NCBI RefSeq assembly: GCF_006151785.1
Contig: NZ_VDDD01000025.1
Location: 1-33,414, forward strand
Source: Paracoccus marcusii
GTDB taxonomy: Bacteria > Pseudomonadota > Alphaproteobacteria > Rhodobacterales > Rhodobacteraceae
Length of the DNA stretch: 33,414 bases
Reading direction: 5' to 3'
Positions 14,039 to 21,929 of the stretch are shown one piece after another. The notes under the pieces are model-generated. The model worked only from the letters and a program-made list of their open reading frames with translations. It made no database searches and was not told the DNA's origin. The translations under genes were made by a program, and so were the position numbers. Position 1 is the stretch's first letter. Each line of letters opens with the position of its first letter.

Positions 14039-15139
14039 TCAGCCCTTTTCCAACAGGCGTGTAACGGTTTCCTGAAGCTTGGACAGCTGTTGTGCGAAAC
14101 GCGGCAGCCGCCGCATGGCCTTCTGGATCTCCAGCTGGGTCTCCATCTTGACCGCGGGGTTGCCCAGGATCACCCGGCCTGCCGGCACGCGGGTGAAGAT
14201 CTTGGCGGCACCGCCCGCAATGACGTCGTCCCCGATCTGGATGTTGTCGTTGACGCCCACCTGCCCGGCCAGCACGACCCTGTCGCCGATCACCGACGAT
14301 CCGGCCACGCCCACCTGGCTGCACAGCAGGCAGTCACGGCCCACGACGACGTTGTGGCCCAGCATCACAAGGTTGTCGATCTTGGTGCCGTCGCCCACGC
14401 GGGTCGACCGGATCGTGCCGCGGTCGATGGTGGCGTTCGCGCCGATCTCGACGTCGTGACCCAGCTCGACCGCGCCAAGCGAATGGATGCGCGTCCAGTG
14501 CTGCTGGTTGACCGCGGCACGGGCACCCAGGGTGCGGCGGATCTCCTCGATCCCCGACTCCTCGGGGGTGACGAAGGAAAACCCGTCGCCGCCGATGGAC
14601 GCGCCCGGCTGCACGATCAGACGGTCGCCCGCGGTCACGTCATGGCCGATCCGCACGCCCGGATGGATCAATGCCTGATCGCCGATGCGGGCGCCGCGAC
14701 CGATGCTGACATGCGCCCCGATGCGGGCGCCCTGTCCGATCCGCACATGCGCGCCGATGACGACAAAGGGCGCGATCGCCGCGCCGTCGCCGATCGTGGC
14801 CGTGGGGTCGATGACCGCGGTCGGATGGATGCCCGGCGCGATGTCCGGGCCGCGGTCGAAAGCCCGCGTCAGACCGGCCATGACCAGCCGCGGGCGGGGG
14901 GCAAAGATGGCGGCCTTCAGGCCATAGGCCTCGGGGTCCATCCCCTCGGCCAGAATGGCGATGCTGCCGGGCTTCAACGCCGCGGCGTATTTGGGCGCCA
15001 TGGCCATGGCCAGCGTGCCGCCACCCGCGTCGACCGGACCGACCGCCGCGGGTTCCGCCGCACCCGTCACGCGGATCGACTGGTCGCCCCAGCATTGCGC
15101 GTCCAGAGCCCGCGCCAGTTCACCCATTGTCAGGACCAT
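14039..15139 (-). CDS. lpxD: UDP-3-O-acylglucosamine N-acyltransferase
   Basis: LpxD transfers a 3-hydroxyacyl chain from ACP to the amino group of UDP-3-O-acyl-glucosamine, the third step of lipid A synthesis. The protein has 366 residues: an N-terminal uridine-binding domain (1-100), a left-handed beta-helix with hexapeptide repeats (about 105-310, seen as repeated IG-A-(T/H/R)-I) and a C-terminal helix (about 330-366). The catalytic base is H262 in MLGHNVVVG. A longer loop at about 190-220 (ends in WTRIHSLG) is typical of the Rhodobacteraceae form. The gene is not beside bamA, fabZ or lpxA, its usual neighbours, but next to an ACP and a ketosynthase. It may be a second copy. Confidence 0.93.
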   Translation of the reverse strand: MVLTMGELARALDAQCWGDQSIRVTGAAEPAAVGPVDAGGGTLAMAMAPKYAAALKPGSIAILAEGMDPEAYGLKAAIFAPRPRLVMAGLTRAFDRGPDIAPGIHPTAVIDPTATIGDGAAIAPFVVIGAHVRIGQGARIGAHVSIGRGARIGDQALIHPGVRIGHDVTAGDRLIVQPGASIGGDGFSFVTPEESGIEEIRRTLGARAAVNQQHWTRIHSLGAVELGHDVEIGANATIDRGTIRSTRVGDGTKIDNLVMLGHNVVVGRDCLLCSQVGVAGSSVIGDRVVLAGQVGVNDNIQIGDDVIAGGAAKIFTRVPAGRVILGNPAVKMETQLEIQKAMRRLPRFAQQLSKLQETVTRLLEKG

Positions 15140-15209
15140 GGCCCCCCCTTTCGCGCAAGGACTTAGCCTGTTTGCAAGGCTGCTTCCAGTGCCCGCGTTC
15201 CGGGGCGGG

Positions 15210-16865
15210 TCACAACCCCGGGTTCAGGTCCGCGACCATGGCGGGCGCCGCCGCGCCAAAGCCCTGGGCCTGCAGCGCCTCCCAGATGCGGGCGTCGCGG
15301 CCATAGATGTCGTCGAACAGCCGGATGCGCCCGTCCGGGCCGGGCCAGGCGGTGAAATAGACCAGATGCACGGGAACCGGCGGCGTCAGCTTCAGCCAGG
15401 TCTCGCGTGCCCGGTCGCGGGCGCGCTGGAACATCGCCGCCGGATCATCGGTCTGGCGCGACAGCAGCGCGCGGGCCAGATCGACCGGATCGCCGATGCG
15501 GATGCAGCCATTCGATTCCGCCCGCACCCGGTTCGCAAACAGGTGCTTGGACGGCGTGTCGTGCAGATAGATGTTCCAGGGGTTGGGGAAGATGAACTTG
15601 ACCACGCCAAGGGCATTGTCGTCGCTTGGCTTCTGGCGCAGCCTGAACGGAAAGCTGGCGGCGCTATAGCGGCCAAAATCGATGCCGTCCCGCGCCAGCA
15701 CCCGCCCCGCGCCATCCACCACGTCCAGATGCGACAGCGCATGGCGGTTCGCCTGCAGGCGGGGCAGATAGTCGCGAACGGCGATGGACCGCGGCACGTT
15801 CCAGCTGGGATTGACCACGACATTGGCCATCATCTCGGAAAATTCCGGCGTGCGCATGTCGGGCGTGTCCTTGCCCATGACGCTGCGGGTGCGGAACACC
15901 TCGGCCCCGTCTTCCACGATGGTCGTGCTGAATTCCGGGATGTTCACCCAGACATGGCGGCTGTCCAGATCCTCGGACGCCATCCAGCGCATCCGCTCCA
16001 TCGCCACCAGGATCGCGCGTTGCCGCGCGTCCTGTCCGGTGCCGCCATCGCCGTTCAGCGCCGCGATGGTCCGCGGGCCCGCGACGCCGTCATCCGGCAG
16101 GCCGGCCGCACGCTGATAATCGGAGACCGCCCGCGCAAGGGCATCGTCATACAGCGTGGCATCCGGCGCATCGGCGGCAAACCCGATGGCCACCAGGCGC
16201 GTGCGCAGGTCGGCGATCGCCGCGGCCCTTTGGCCGGGCCGCCAGACACCGGTCGCGATACGCGGCAGGCCTTGTGGGACGGCTAGGTCGGCCGGCCCGG
16301 ACAGCGCCTGTTGCAGCGCAAGATAGGCCGGATGGTCCGGTCCGGCCCCGGCAAGGACCGCCGCAGGATCCGCCGCCGCCTCGAACCGCGCCAGCAGCGG
16401 GACGACCGCGGTCCGCACGGGCTGTCGCTTGATCTCGGGGTCGACGCGCGTCGGGTTCAGCACGCCGCCGGTCAGATCGCGCAGCAGGCGTGACAGGGCA
16501 TGGGCATGGGCGATCTCGGCCGCAAGGCCTTCGGTCGCCGTCAGACGGTCGGGCTGGTATCGGGCAACGGGGATGCCATGGCGCGGGGCGTTCCCGATCG
16601 CGTCCCGCAAGGCGAGTCGCCGGGCCTCTCCCTCGGGGCCAAGGAAGATCGCGCGCAACCCGTTGCTGCCATAGAACGAGGCAAGATCGGCGTCGTCCGA
16701 CACTGCCAGCGCCAAGGCCATCTGTTGCGGCGTGAAATCCAGCCGTGGCGCCGCGGCCACGCTCACGGCAGCGAGAGGTTCGCGTGCGCCGGACACAACG
16801 GGAAGCCAGCCGACGACCCCCGCCAGTGTCAGCGCCAGCACGCCCCGGACCATTCGAACCGCCAT
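15210..16865 (-). CDS. L,D-transpeptidase of the LdtD/YcbB type
   Basis: The protein has 551 residues from the ATG at 16865, chosen for the GGAGG eight bases upstream. It has an N-terminal membrane anchor or signal (residues 6-25), a scaffold region, and a peptidoglycan-binding domain at about 190-270 (LRTRLVAIGF, DYQRAAGLPDDGVAGPRT). The C-terminal YkuD catalytic domain has H435 in HDTPSK and C454 in SNGCIRIGD. These enzymes form 3-3 cross-links between meso-diaminopimelate residues. The total length and domain order match E. coli LdtD (YcbB). It is divergent from a MepK-like endopeptidase that in E. coli is also the neighbour of ldtD. All catalytic residues are intact. Confidence 0.92.
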   Translation of the reverse strand: MAVRMVRGVLALTLAGVVGWLPVVSGAREPLAAVSVAAAPRLDFTPQQMALALAVSDDADLASFYGSNGLRAIFLGPEGEARRLALRDAIGNAPRHGIPVARYQPDRLTATEGLAAEIAHAHALSRLLRDLTGGVLNPTRVDPEIKRQPVRTAVVPLLARFEAAADPAAVLAGAGPDHPAYLALQQALSGPADLAVPQGLPRIATGVWRPGQRAAAIADLRTRLVAIGFAADAPDATLYDDALARAVSDYQRAAGLPDDGVAGPRTIAALNGDGGTGQDARQRAILVAMERMRWMASEDLDSRHVWVNIPEFSTTIVEDGAEVFRTRSVMGKDTPDMRTPEFSEMMANVVVNPSWNVPRSIAVRDYLPRLQANRHALSHLDVVDGAGRVLARDGIDFGRYSAASFPFRLRQKPSDDNALGVVKFIFPNPWNIYLHDTPSKHLFANRVRAESNGCIRIGDPVDLARALLSRQTDDPAAMFQRARDRARETWLKLTPPVPVHLVYFTAWPGPDGRIRLFDDIYGRDARIWEALQAQGFGAAAPAMVADLNPGL

Positions 16866-17168
16866 CTGAACCTCCGAAATTCTGCCCGTATTGTCCCACG
16901 GCCGCCGTGCGCGCGCCACACCCCACGCATCTGTTTGTGCAGTGGAAAAGCAGTGGTTGCCAAAACGCCACAGCGCCGCCGCCGATGTGCAACATTACCC
17001 GTTTTAGGCGAAATCTTGCCGAAATTCGGATTAGGATCGGCCATCCCGGCAGAATCCGTTTCGTCGCGCACGCGCTTTTGACATATTGTTAATCAGGTCG
17101 GGGATAAACCACGACAGGCCGCGACGTGTCGCCGGCTTAAAAAAACGAAGCAGGACAGGCGATCTGAC
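16866..17168. promoter_or_regulatory. Divergent control region between the L,D-transpeptidase and MepK-like genes
   Basis: This 303 bp non-coding region has a clear TTGACA at 17078-17083 on the plus strand, with GATAAA at 17103-17108 as the nearest -10-like hexamer (19-base spacer). It therefore most likely holds the mepK promoter. On the minus strand only the ribosome binding site of the transpeptidase gene is certain. CGGATT and AATCCG arms occur near 17028-17058 and might be an operator. I found no gene in the region. Confidence 0.4.
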
Positions 17169-17732
17169 ATGACAATGGACATTATCTCCCGTCGCGGCAT
17201 CTTGGGTGTGTTCGCGGCAACCAGTGTTGCGGCGACTCCGGTGATGGCGAATGCCTTCGGATTTTTGCGCGGCAATGCGGGCGACATGCGGCGGGTCAAG
17301 ATGTACAACGGCCGGACCGGCGAGAGCATCGACACGGTCTATTGGGTCGACGGAAAATACATCCGCGAGGCCCTGAACGAGATCAACGTGTTCATGCGCG
17401 ACTGGCGCACCGGCGAGGTGATCGGCATCGACCCGCGGATGATCGACGTGGCGGCCGCGTCCTCGCGCCTGCTGCAGACCAACGAACCTTACATGATGCT
17501 GTCGGGATACCGCTCGCCCCGCACCAACGCGATGCTGCGGCGCCAGTCCAGCGGCGTGGCGCAGAACTCGCTGCACCTGACGGGCAAGGCGGCCGACCTG
17601 CGGTTGAAGTCGCGCTCGGTCGGGCAGATGTACCAGGCTGCCGTAGCCTGCCGCGCCGGTGGCGTTGGACGCTACAGCCGGTCGAACTTCGTGCACATGG
17701 ATTGCGGTCCCGTCCGCACCTGGGGCAGCTGA
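17169..17732 (+). CDS. MepK-like murein endopeptidase (DUF882, YcbK)
   Basis: The protein has 187 residues. The N-terminus has a twin-arginine signal (SRRGILGVFAATSVAATPVMANA), so export by Tat is likely. The zinc ligands of the LAS/M15 fold are H136 and D143 in LHLTGKAAD and H176 in FVHMD. The preceding SGYRSPRTN strand is typical of the family. E. coli MepK cleaves 3-3 and 4-3 cross-links in peptidoglycan. The divergent neighbour is the L,D-transpeptidase that makes 3-3 links, so the pair can make and cut the same bond. A terminator follows at 17761. The substrate assignment is by homology and context. ATG codons at 17169 and 17175 are both possible. Confidence 0.9.
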   Translation: MTMDIISRRGILGVFAATSVAATPVMANAFGFLRGNAGDMRRVKMYNGRTGESIDTVYWVDGKYIREALNEINVFMRDWRTGEVIGIDPRMIDVAAASSRLLQTNEPYMMLSGYRSPRTNAMLRRQSSGVAQNSLHLTGKAADLRLKSRSVGQMYQAAVACRAGGVGRYSRSNFVHMDCGPVRTWGS

Positions 17733-17760
17733 TTTCAGACGACCTTTTCGCAAGGCGCAA

Positions 17761-17790
17761 ACGCCCTCTGCCACCCGCAGACGGCGTTTT
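17761..17790 (+). terminator. Terminator of the MepK-like gene
   Basis: ACGCCCTCTGC (17761-17771) and GCAGACGGCGT (17777-17787) pair with one C-C mismatch around a five-base loop. TTTT follows, with a second run of T ten bases on. Confidence 0.7.
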
Positions 17791-17865
17791 CCGCATTTTT
17801 CGGGCTTGCCGCCGCAACGCTGGCTTGCGACGCTGGCCGGAACAACAAGACAAGATCGGACCTGC

Positions 17866-18450
17866 ATGAGCCCCCTCGAGACGCGCCGTTTCAAAACCGC
17901 CAAGAAAATTCAGGCCGCAGCCATCGAACTGGCCGTCCACGACGGTCTTCCCAATGTCACGACCGAGGCGATCGCCCGACATGCGGGCATCAGCACGCGG
18001 ACCTTCTTCAACTACTACCCCTACAAGGAGGCGGCCCTGATGGGTCCGCCGCCCGACTATCCGCCGGAGGCGTCCGAGATCTTCATCGCGGGCAAGGGTC
18101 GCCTGATCGAGGATCTGGGCCTGCTGATCGAGGCGCATCTGGCCCGATATCTGAACGAACGCGAGCTGATCGGCGCGATGCTGGCCCTTTCCGACAAGGA
18201 CCCCAAGCTGGAGGCGCTGCGCAACAGCGCCATGTTGGCGCGCCGTGCGCAGATGCGTACGCTGCTGCATCGGCGGATGCCCGGGTCGGACGAACGCGTG
18301 ATCGAGATCCTGGCCGCCGCGATCATCGCCGCGACGAACGCCGCGACCAAGGATTGGGTGTCGGGCGCGCGCGAGGATTTCATCGCCGCAGCGCATGAGA
18401 ACCTGTCGCTGATCCTGACGGCGGCCGAAATGCTGGACAAGCCCAGCTAG
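17866..18450 (+). CDS. TetR/AcrR family regulator
   Basis: The protein has 194 residues from the ATG at 17866. Upstream in-frame sequence back to 17659 is an Arg/Pro-rich read-through across the previous terminator and is not part of the gene. The N-terminal helix-turn-helix is typical of TetR (TEAIARHAGISTRTFFNYYPYKEAAL, about 28-54), and the rest is an all-helical ligand domain. The ribosome binding site is weak. The ligand and targets are unknown: no transporter is adjacent, and the RND pump is 9 kb away. Its stop codon shares the palindrome CTAG with the stop of the convergent rutR. Confidence 0.85.
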   Translation: MSPLETRRFKTAKKIQAAAIELAVHDGLPNVTTEAIARHAGISTRTFFNYYPYKEAALMGPPPDYPPEASEIFIAGKGRLIEDLGLLIEAHLARYLNERELIGAMLALSDKDPKLEALRNSAMLARRAQMRTLLHRRMPGSDERVIEILAAAIIAATNAATKDWVSGAREDFIAAAHENLSLILTAAEMLDKPS

Positions 18451-19064
18451 GGCGTCAGCAGCTTTCGGTACAGATCGTCCAGGAATGCCGCGCCCTCGGC
18501 CACGGGGTCGCGGCCGTCTCCCAAGACGGCGCGGACCTGCGTCTCGAAATCGGCATAGTGCTGGGTCATTGACCAGATCGAGAAGATCAGGTGGCGCGGC
18601 TCGACCCGCGCCAGCAGACCTTGGTCCATCCAGCCTTCCAGAACCGCGACCGTCCGGTCGACGATTTGTCGCAGATCGCCGCCCAGGATTTCGGTCAGAT
18701 GCGGCGCGCCCTGCAGGATCTCATGGGCGAACAGGCGGCTTTCGCGGGGATAGTCCTGCGACATCGACAGCTTGGCCTGCACATAGCGCAGCACCTCGGC
18801 CAGCGGCTCTCCGTCGGCGTCGATCTGGCGCATCGGCGCCAGCCACATCTCCAGCAGGGTCGTCAGCAGCGCCTTGTGGATTTCGTCCTTGGAGCCGAAA
18901 TAGTACAGCACGTTCGGCTTGGACAGGCCCGCCGCCCGCGCGATCTGGTCGATGGTCGCACCGCGCAGTCCGTTGGCCGAAAACGCCTCCAACGCCCCGT
19001 TCAGGATCAGCTCCCTGTTTTTCTGCTGAATCCGGGTCATCTGGGGCATGCAGGTCTCTGTCAT
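18447..19064 (-). CDS. rutR: RutR-type pyrimidine-responsive TetR regulator
   Basis: The protein has 205 residues. The helix-turn-helix is at about 34-58 (ATIDQIARAAGLSKPNVLYYFGSKDEI). The ligand domain matches E. coli RutR in sequence order: the LSMSQDYPRESRLFAHEIL block, GAPHLTEILGGDL, and LARVEPRHLIFSIWSMTQHYADF. RutR binds uracil and thymine and controls pyrimidine degradation. Here it is divergent from a pyrimidine-type catabolic operon, and a near-consensus RutR site lies between the two. Regulation of that operon, and of itself, is therefore very likely. The gene ends in a 4-bp overlap with the convergent TetR gene. Confidence 0.9.
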   Translation of the reverse strand: MTETCMPQMTRIQQKNRELILNGALEAFSANGLRGATIDQIARAAGLSKPNVLYYFGSKDEIHKALLTTLLEMWLAPMRQIDADGEPLAEVLRYVQAKLSMSQDYPRESRLFAHEILQGAPHLTEILGGDLRQIVDRTVAVLEGWMDQGLLARVEPRHLIFSIWSMTQHYADFETQVRAVLGDGRDPVAEGAAFLDDLYRKLLTP

Positions 19065-19136
19065 CGAAGCTCCGGCTCTGGCATGATCCGATTTTGGGCA
19101 GATCGGTCGGAATTGTCATCCGGCTTGTCAGGACGC

Positions 19137-19164
19137 TTGACTGCCCCCTGCCCCGTGCTAGCCT
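19137..19164 (+). promoter_or_regulatory. Predicted promoter of the pyrimidine catabolic operon
   Basis: TTGACT (19137-19142) and TAGCCT (19159-19164) have a 16-base spacer. Transcription would start near 19171, inside the RutR palindrome, so binding of the repressor would block it. Confidence 0.5.
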
Positions 19165-19168
19165 GATC

Positions 19169-19184
19169 CTGACCGTTTGGTCAA
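19169..19184. promoter_or_regulatory. RutR operator palindrome
   Basis: CTGACCGTTTGGTCAA matches the E. coli RutR consensus TTGACCAnnTGGTCAA at 12 of its 14 defined positions (differences at the first and seventh). It lies between rutR and the catabolic operon, over the predicted start of the operon transcript. The inverse strand carries TTGACC, which could be a -35 for rutR, so autoregulation is possible. Confidence 0.8.
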
Positions 19185-19205
19185 TAATCCGTGAGGACGA
19201 TGCCA

Positions 19206-20531
19206 ATGCCGCTTGACCGCAAGCCCGCCCCGAATGACCTGCGCGCCTTCTGGATGCCCTATACCGCGAACCGTCAGTTCAAGTCGGCGCCGCGGATGTT
19301 GGTTGCGTCCAAGGACATGCATTACACGGCCGCAGACGGTCGCCAGATCCTGGACGGGACGGCAGGCCTGTGGTGCTGCAACGCCGGCCACTGCCGCCCC
19401 AGGATCACCGAGGCCGTGCAGGCCCAGGTCGGAGAGCTGGATTATGCCCCCGCCTTCCAGATGGGCCATCCGCTGGCGTTCGAGCTGGCCAACCGCATCG
19501 TGGACATCGCGCCCGACGGGATGGACCATGTCTTCTACACAAATTCGGGCAGCGAGGCCGTCGATACCGCGCTGAAGATCGCGCTGGCCTATCACCGGGC
19601 GCGGGGCGACGCGGCCCGCACGCGGCTGATCGGGCGCGAGCGGGGCTATCACGGCGTGGGCTTCGGCGGAATCTCGGTCGGGGGCATCGTGAACAACCGC
19701 CGCCATTTCGGCACCTTGCTGGCGGGCGTCGACCACATGCCCCACACCCATCTGCCCGAGAACGTCTTCACCAAGGGGCAGCCGGAACACGGCGCCAACC
19801 TGGCCGACGAGCTGGAGCGCATCGTGGCCCTGCACGGGGCCGAGACGATCGCCGCCGTCATCGTCGAACCGATGGCCGGTTCGACCGGCGTCCTGATGCC
19901 GCCCAAGGGCTATCTGGAAAAGCTGCGCGCGATCACGAAAAAGCACGGCATCCTGCTGATCTTCGACGAGGTGATCACCGGTTTCGGGCGCCTGGGCAGC
20001 CCCTTCGCGGCCCAGCATTTCGGCGTTGTCCCCGACATGATCACCTGCGCCAAGGGCCTGACCAACGGCGTGATCCCGATGGGCGCGGTCTTGGCCACCG
20101 CGGAGATCTATGACGCGTTCATGCAGGGCCCTGAGCACATCATCGAACTGTTCCACGGCTATACCTATTCCGGGAACCCGATCAGCTGTGCGGCGGCCAT
20201 CGCCACGCTGGACACCTATGCCGAAGAAGGTCTGTTGACGCGCGCCGCGTCGCTGGAAACCTATTGGCAAGAGGCGATCCACGGGCTGCGGGACCATCCG
20301 AACGTGATCGACATCCGCAACATGGGCCTGATCGGCGCCGTGGAACTGGCGCCGATCGAGGGTCAGCCGGGCAAGCGCGCCTTCGACATCTTCGTGCGCG
20401 CGTTCGAGGCCGGCATCCTGATCCGCGTGACGGGCGACATCATCGCCATGTCGCCGCCCCTGATCATCAGCGAGGCGCAGATCGATCATCTGATCGGCAC
20501 GCTTGGCGAGGTGCTGAAGACCGCCGCGTAA
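19206..20531 (+). CDS. Omega-amino acid:pyruvate aminotransferase
   Basis: This class III pyridoxal phosphate aminotransferase has 441 residues from the ATG at 19206, with GAGGA eight bases upstream; nearby ATG at 19200 is too close to it. The Schiff-base Lys is K283 in TCAKGLTNG. The cofactor ring aspartate is D254 in LIFDEVITGFGR, and SGSEA (114-118) binds phosphate. The GLWCCNAGH segment at 54-62 is characteristic of beta-alanine:pyruvate aminotransferases. In the operon it would remove the amino group of beta-alanine or 3-aminoisobutyrate, the end products of uracil and thymine breakdown. It is the first gene after the RutR site. Substrate choice is from family and context. Confidence 0.9.
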   Translation: MPLDRKPAPNDLRAFWMPYTANRQFKSAPRMLVASKDMHYTAADGRQILDGTAGLWCCNAGHCRPRITEAVQAQVGELDYAPAFQMGHPLAFELANRIVDIAPDGMDHVFYTNSGSEAVDTALKIALAYHRARGDAARTRLIGRERGYHGVGFGGISVGGIVNNRRHFGTLLAGVDHMPHTHLPENVFTKGQPEHGANLADELERIVALHGAETIAAVIVEPMAGSTGVLMPPKGYLEKLRAITKKHGILLIFDEVITGFGRLGSPFAAQHFGVVPDMITCAKGLTNGVIPMGAVLATAEIYDAFMQGPEHIIELFHGYTYSGNPISCAAAIATLDTYAEEGLLTRAASLETYWQEAIHGLRDHPNVIDIRNMGLIGAVELAPIEGQPGKRAFDIFVRAFEAGILIRVTGDIIAMSPPLIISEAQIDHLIGTLGEVLKTAA

Positions 20532-20594
20532 GCGGCCAAACCCATCCAGCCGACCCCGCGACAGAATGGGGCGGCCCGACAGGAAGGACTGCGA

Positions 20595-21860
20595 ATGAGC
20601 GACGCAAGTGGCGTGATGACGGCTGCGAACATGACCGTCGATGGCGACAGGCTGTGGGACAGTCTGGACCAGATGGCCCAGATCGGCCCCGGCATCGCGG
20701 GGGGTTGCAACCGCCAGACCCTGACCGATGCCGATGCCGAGGGACGTAGCCTCTTCCAGCGCTGGTGCGAAGAAGCCGGCATGACGATGGGCGTCGACCG
20801 GATGGGCAGCATGTTCATGCGCCATGAGGGGGTCGAGCCCGATCTGGACCCCGTCTATATCGGCAGCCACCTGGACACGCAGCCGACCGGCGGGCGTTAT
20901 GACGGGGTACTGGGCGTCCTTGCCGGGCTGGAGGTCATCCGGTCGATCCGGGACCTGGGCATCCGCACGCGCCGCCCCATCGTGGTGACGAACTGGACCA
21001 ACGAGGAAGGCGCGCGTTTCGCGCCCGCCATGTTGGCGTCGGGCGTCTTTGCGGGCGTCTTGACAGAGGATTACGCCAACAGCCGGCAGGATGCCGATGG
21101 CAAGCGTTTCGGCGACGAGTTGGACAGGATCGGCTGGCGCGGAACCGAAGCGCCGGGCGACCGCAAGATCCACGCGATGTTCGAACTGCATATCGAACAG
21201 GGCCCGATCCTTGAGGCAGAGGGCAAGCAGATCGGCGTGGTCACCCATGGCCAGGGACTGTGGTGGCTGCAGGTGACGCTGACCGGTAAGGACGCCCATA
21301 CGGGCAGCACGCCCATGGCGATGCGCGTGAATGCGGGCCTTGGCATGGCGCGGATCATAGAGGCGGTGCATTGCATCGCGATGGACCACCAGCCGGATGC
21401 GGTCGGTGCCGTCGGCCAAGCCAACCTTTTCCCGAACAGCCGCAATGTCATTCCGGGAAAGGCGGTGTTCTGCATTGATTTCCGGTCGCCCGATCTGGAG
21501 AAGCTGACGTCGATGCGGTCGAGGTTGGAAGCGGAGGCTGCTGAAATTGCCGCGGAACTGGGGCTGGGGATCGAGATCGAGCCGGTCGGGCATTTCGACC
21601 CGGTGACCTTTGATCCCGACCTGGTCGGCAAGGTGCGCGGCGCGGCCGAGAAGCTGGGATATAGCCACATGGATATCGTGTCGGGCGCGGGGCATGACGC
21701 CTGCTGGATCGCCAAGGTTGCGCCGACAGTGATGATCATGTGCCCCTGCGAAGGCGGGCTGAGCCACAACGAGGCCGAGGCGATCACGCCGGACTGGGCG
21801 CGTGCGGGATGCGACGTGCTGCTGCACGCGGTGCTGGACGCCGCCGAGATCGTCCGCTGA
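20595..21860 (+). CDS. Zn-dependent N-carbamoyl-amino-acid hydrolase (M20 family)
   Basis: The protein has 421 residues and belongs to the hydantoinase/carbamoylase group of M20 hydrolases, which includes beta-ureidopropionase and L-N-carbamoylase. Metal ligands are H92 and D103 in GSHLDTQPTGGRYDG, Glu138 in NEEGARF, a His in LHIEQGP and a final His in LSHNEAE. In this operon it would release ammonia and carbon dioxide from N-carbamoyl-beta-alanine, between dihydropyrimidinase and the aminotransferase. The AGGAAGGA site upstream is strong. Its 63 bp spacer from the previous gene holds no obvious promoter. Confidence 0.9.
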   Translation: MSDASGVMTAANMTVDGDRLWDSLDQMAQIGPGIAGGCNRQTLTDADAEGRSLFQRWCEEAGMTMGVDRMGSMFMRHEGVEPDLDPVYIGSHLDTQPTGGRYDGVLGVLAGLEVIRSIRDLGIRTRRPIVVTNWTNEEGARFAPAMLASGVFAGVLTEDYANSRQDADGKRFGDELDRIGWRGTEAPGDRKIHAMFELHIEQGPILEAEGKQIGVVTHGQGLWWLQVTLTGKDAHTGSTPMAMRVNAGLGMARIIEAVHCIAMDHQPDAVGAVGQANLFPNSRNVIPGKAVFCIDFRSPDLEKLTSMRSRLEAEAAEIAAELGLGIEIEPVGHFDPVTFDPDLVGKVRGAAEKLGYSHMDIVSGAGHDACWIAKVAPTVMIMCPCEGGLSHNEAEAITPDWARAGCDVLLHAVLDAAEIVR

Positions 21861-21872
21861 CGCGGACAGCGG

Positions 21873-21916
21873 CCGGGGGTTTCACCCCCGGACCCCCAGG
21901 GTATTTGGACAAAGAA
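21873..21916. repeat. GC-rich intergenic palindrome of Rhodobacteraceae type
   Basis: CCGGGGGT and ACCCCCGG (21873-21891) pair with a three-base TTC loop. The flank reads ACCCCCAGGGTATTTGGAC, followed by a purine-rich AAGAAGAAGAGG that ends near the start of the next gene. From memory, near-identical sequences are dispersed between genes in many Rhodobacteraceae. Here it would sit inside the operon and might stabilise the mRNA or attenuate transcription. No T-tract follows. Confidence 0.6.
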
Positions 21917-21929
21917 GAAGAGGGATGCC

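Noticed and set aside
13715..15166. Plus-strand ORF of 483 codons opposite lpxD
   Set aside because: Antisense of the hexapeptide repeats of LpxD; the apparent repeats in it come from that.
17659..17865. N-terminal extension of the TetR protein
   Set aside because: It would read through the end and terminator of the MepK-like gene and gives Arg/Pro-rich sequence unlike TetR proteins.
19158..21827. Minus-strand ORF of 889 codons opposite the aminotransferase and hydrolase genes
   Set aside because: It is a long antisense shadow caused by GC-rich codon bias. It covers two recognised enzymes with full catalytic motifs and has no domain of its own.
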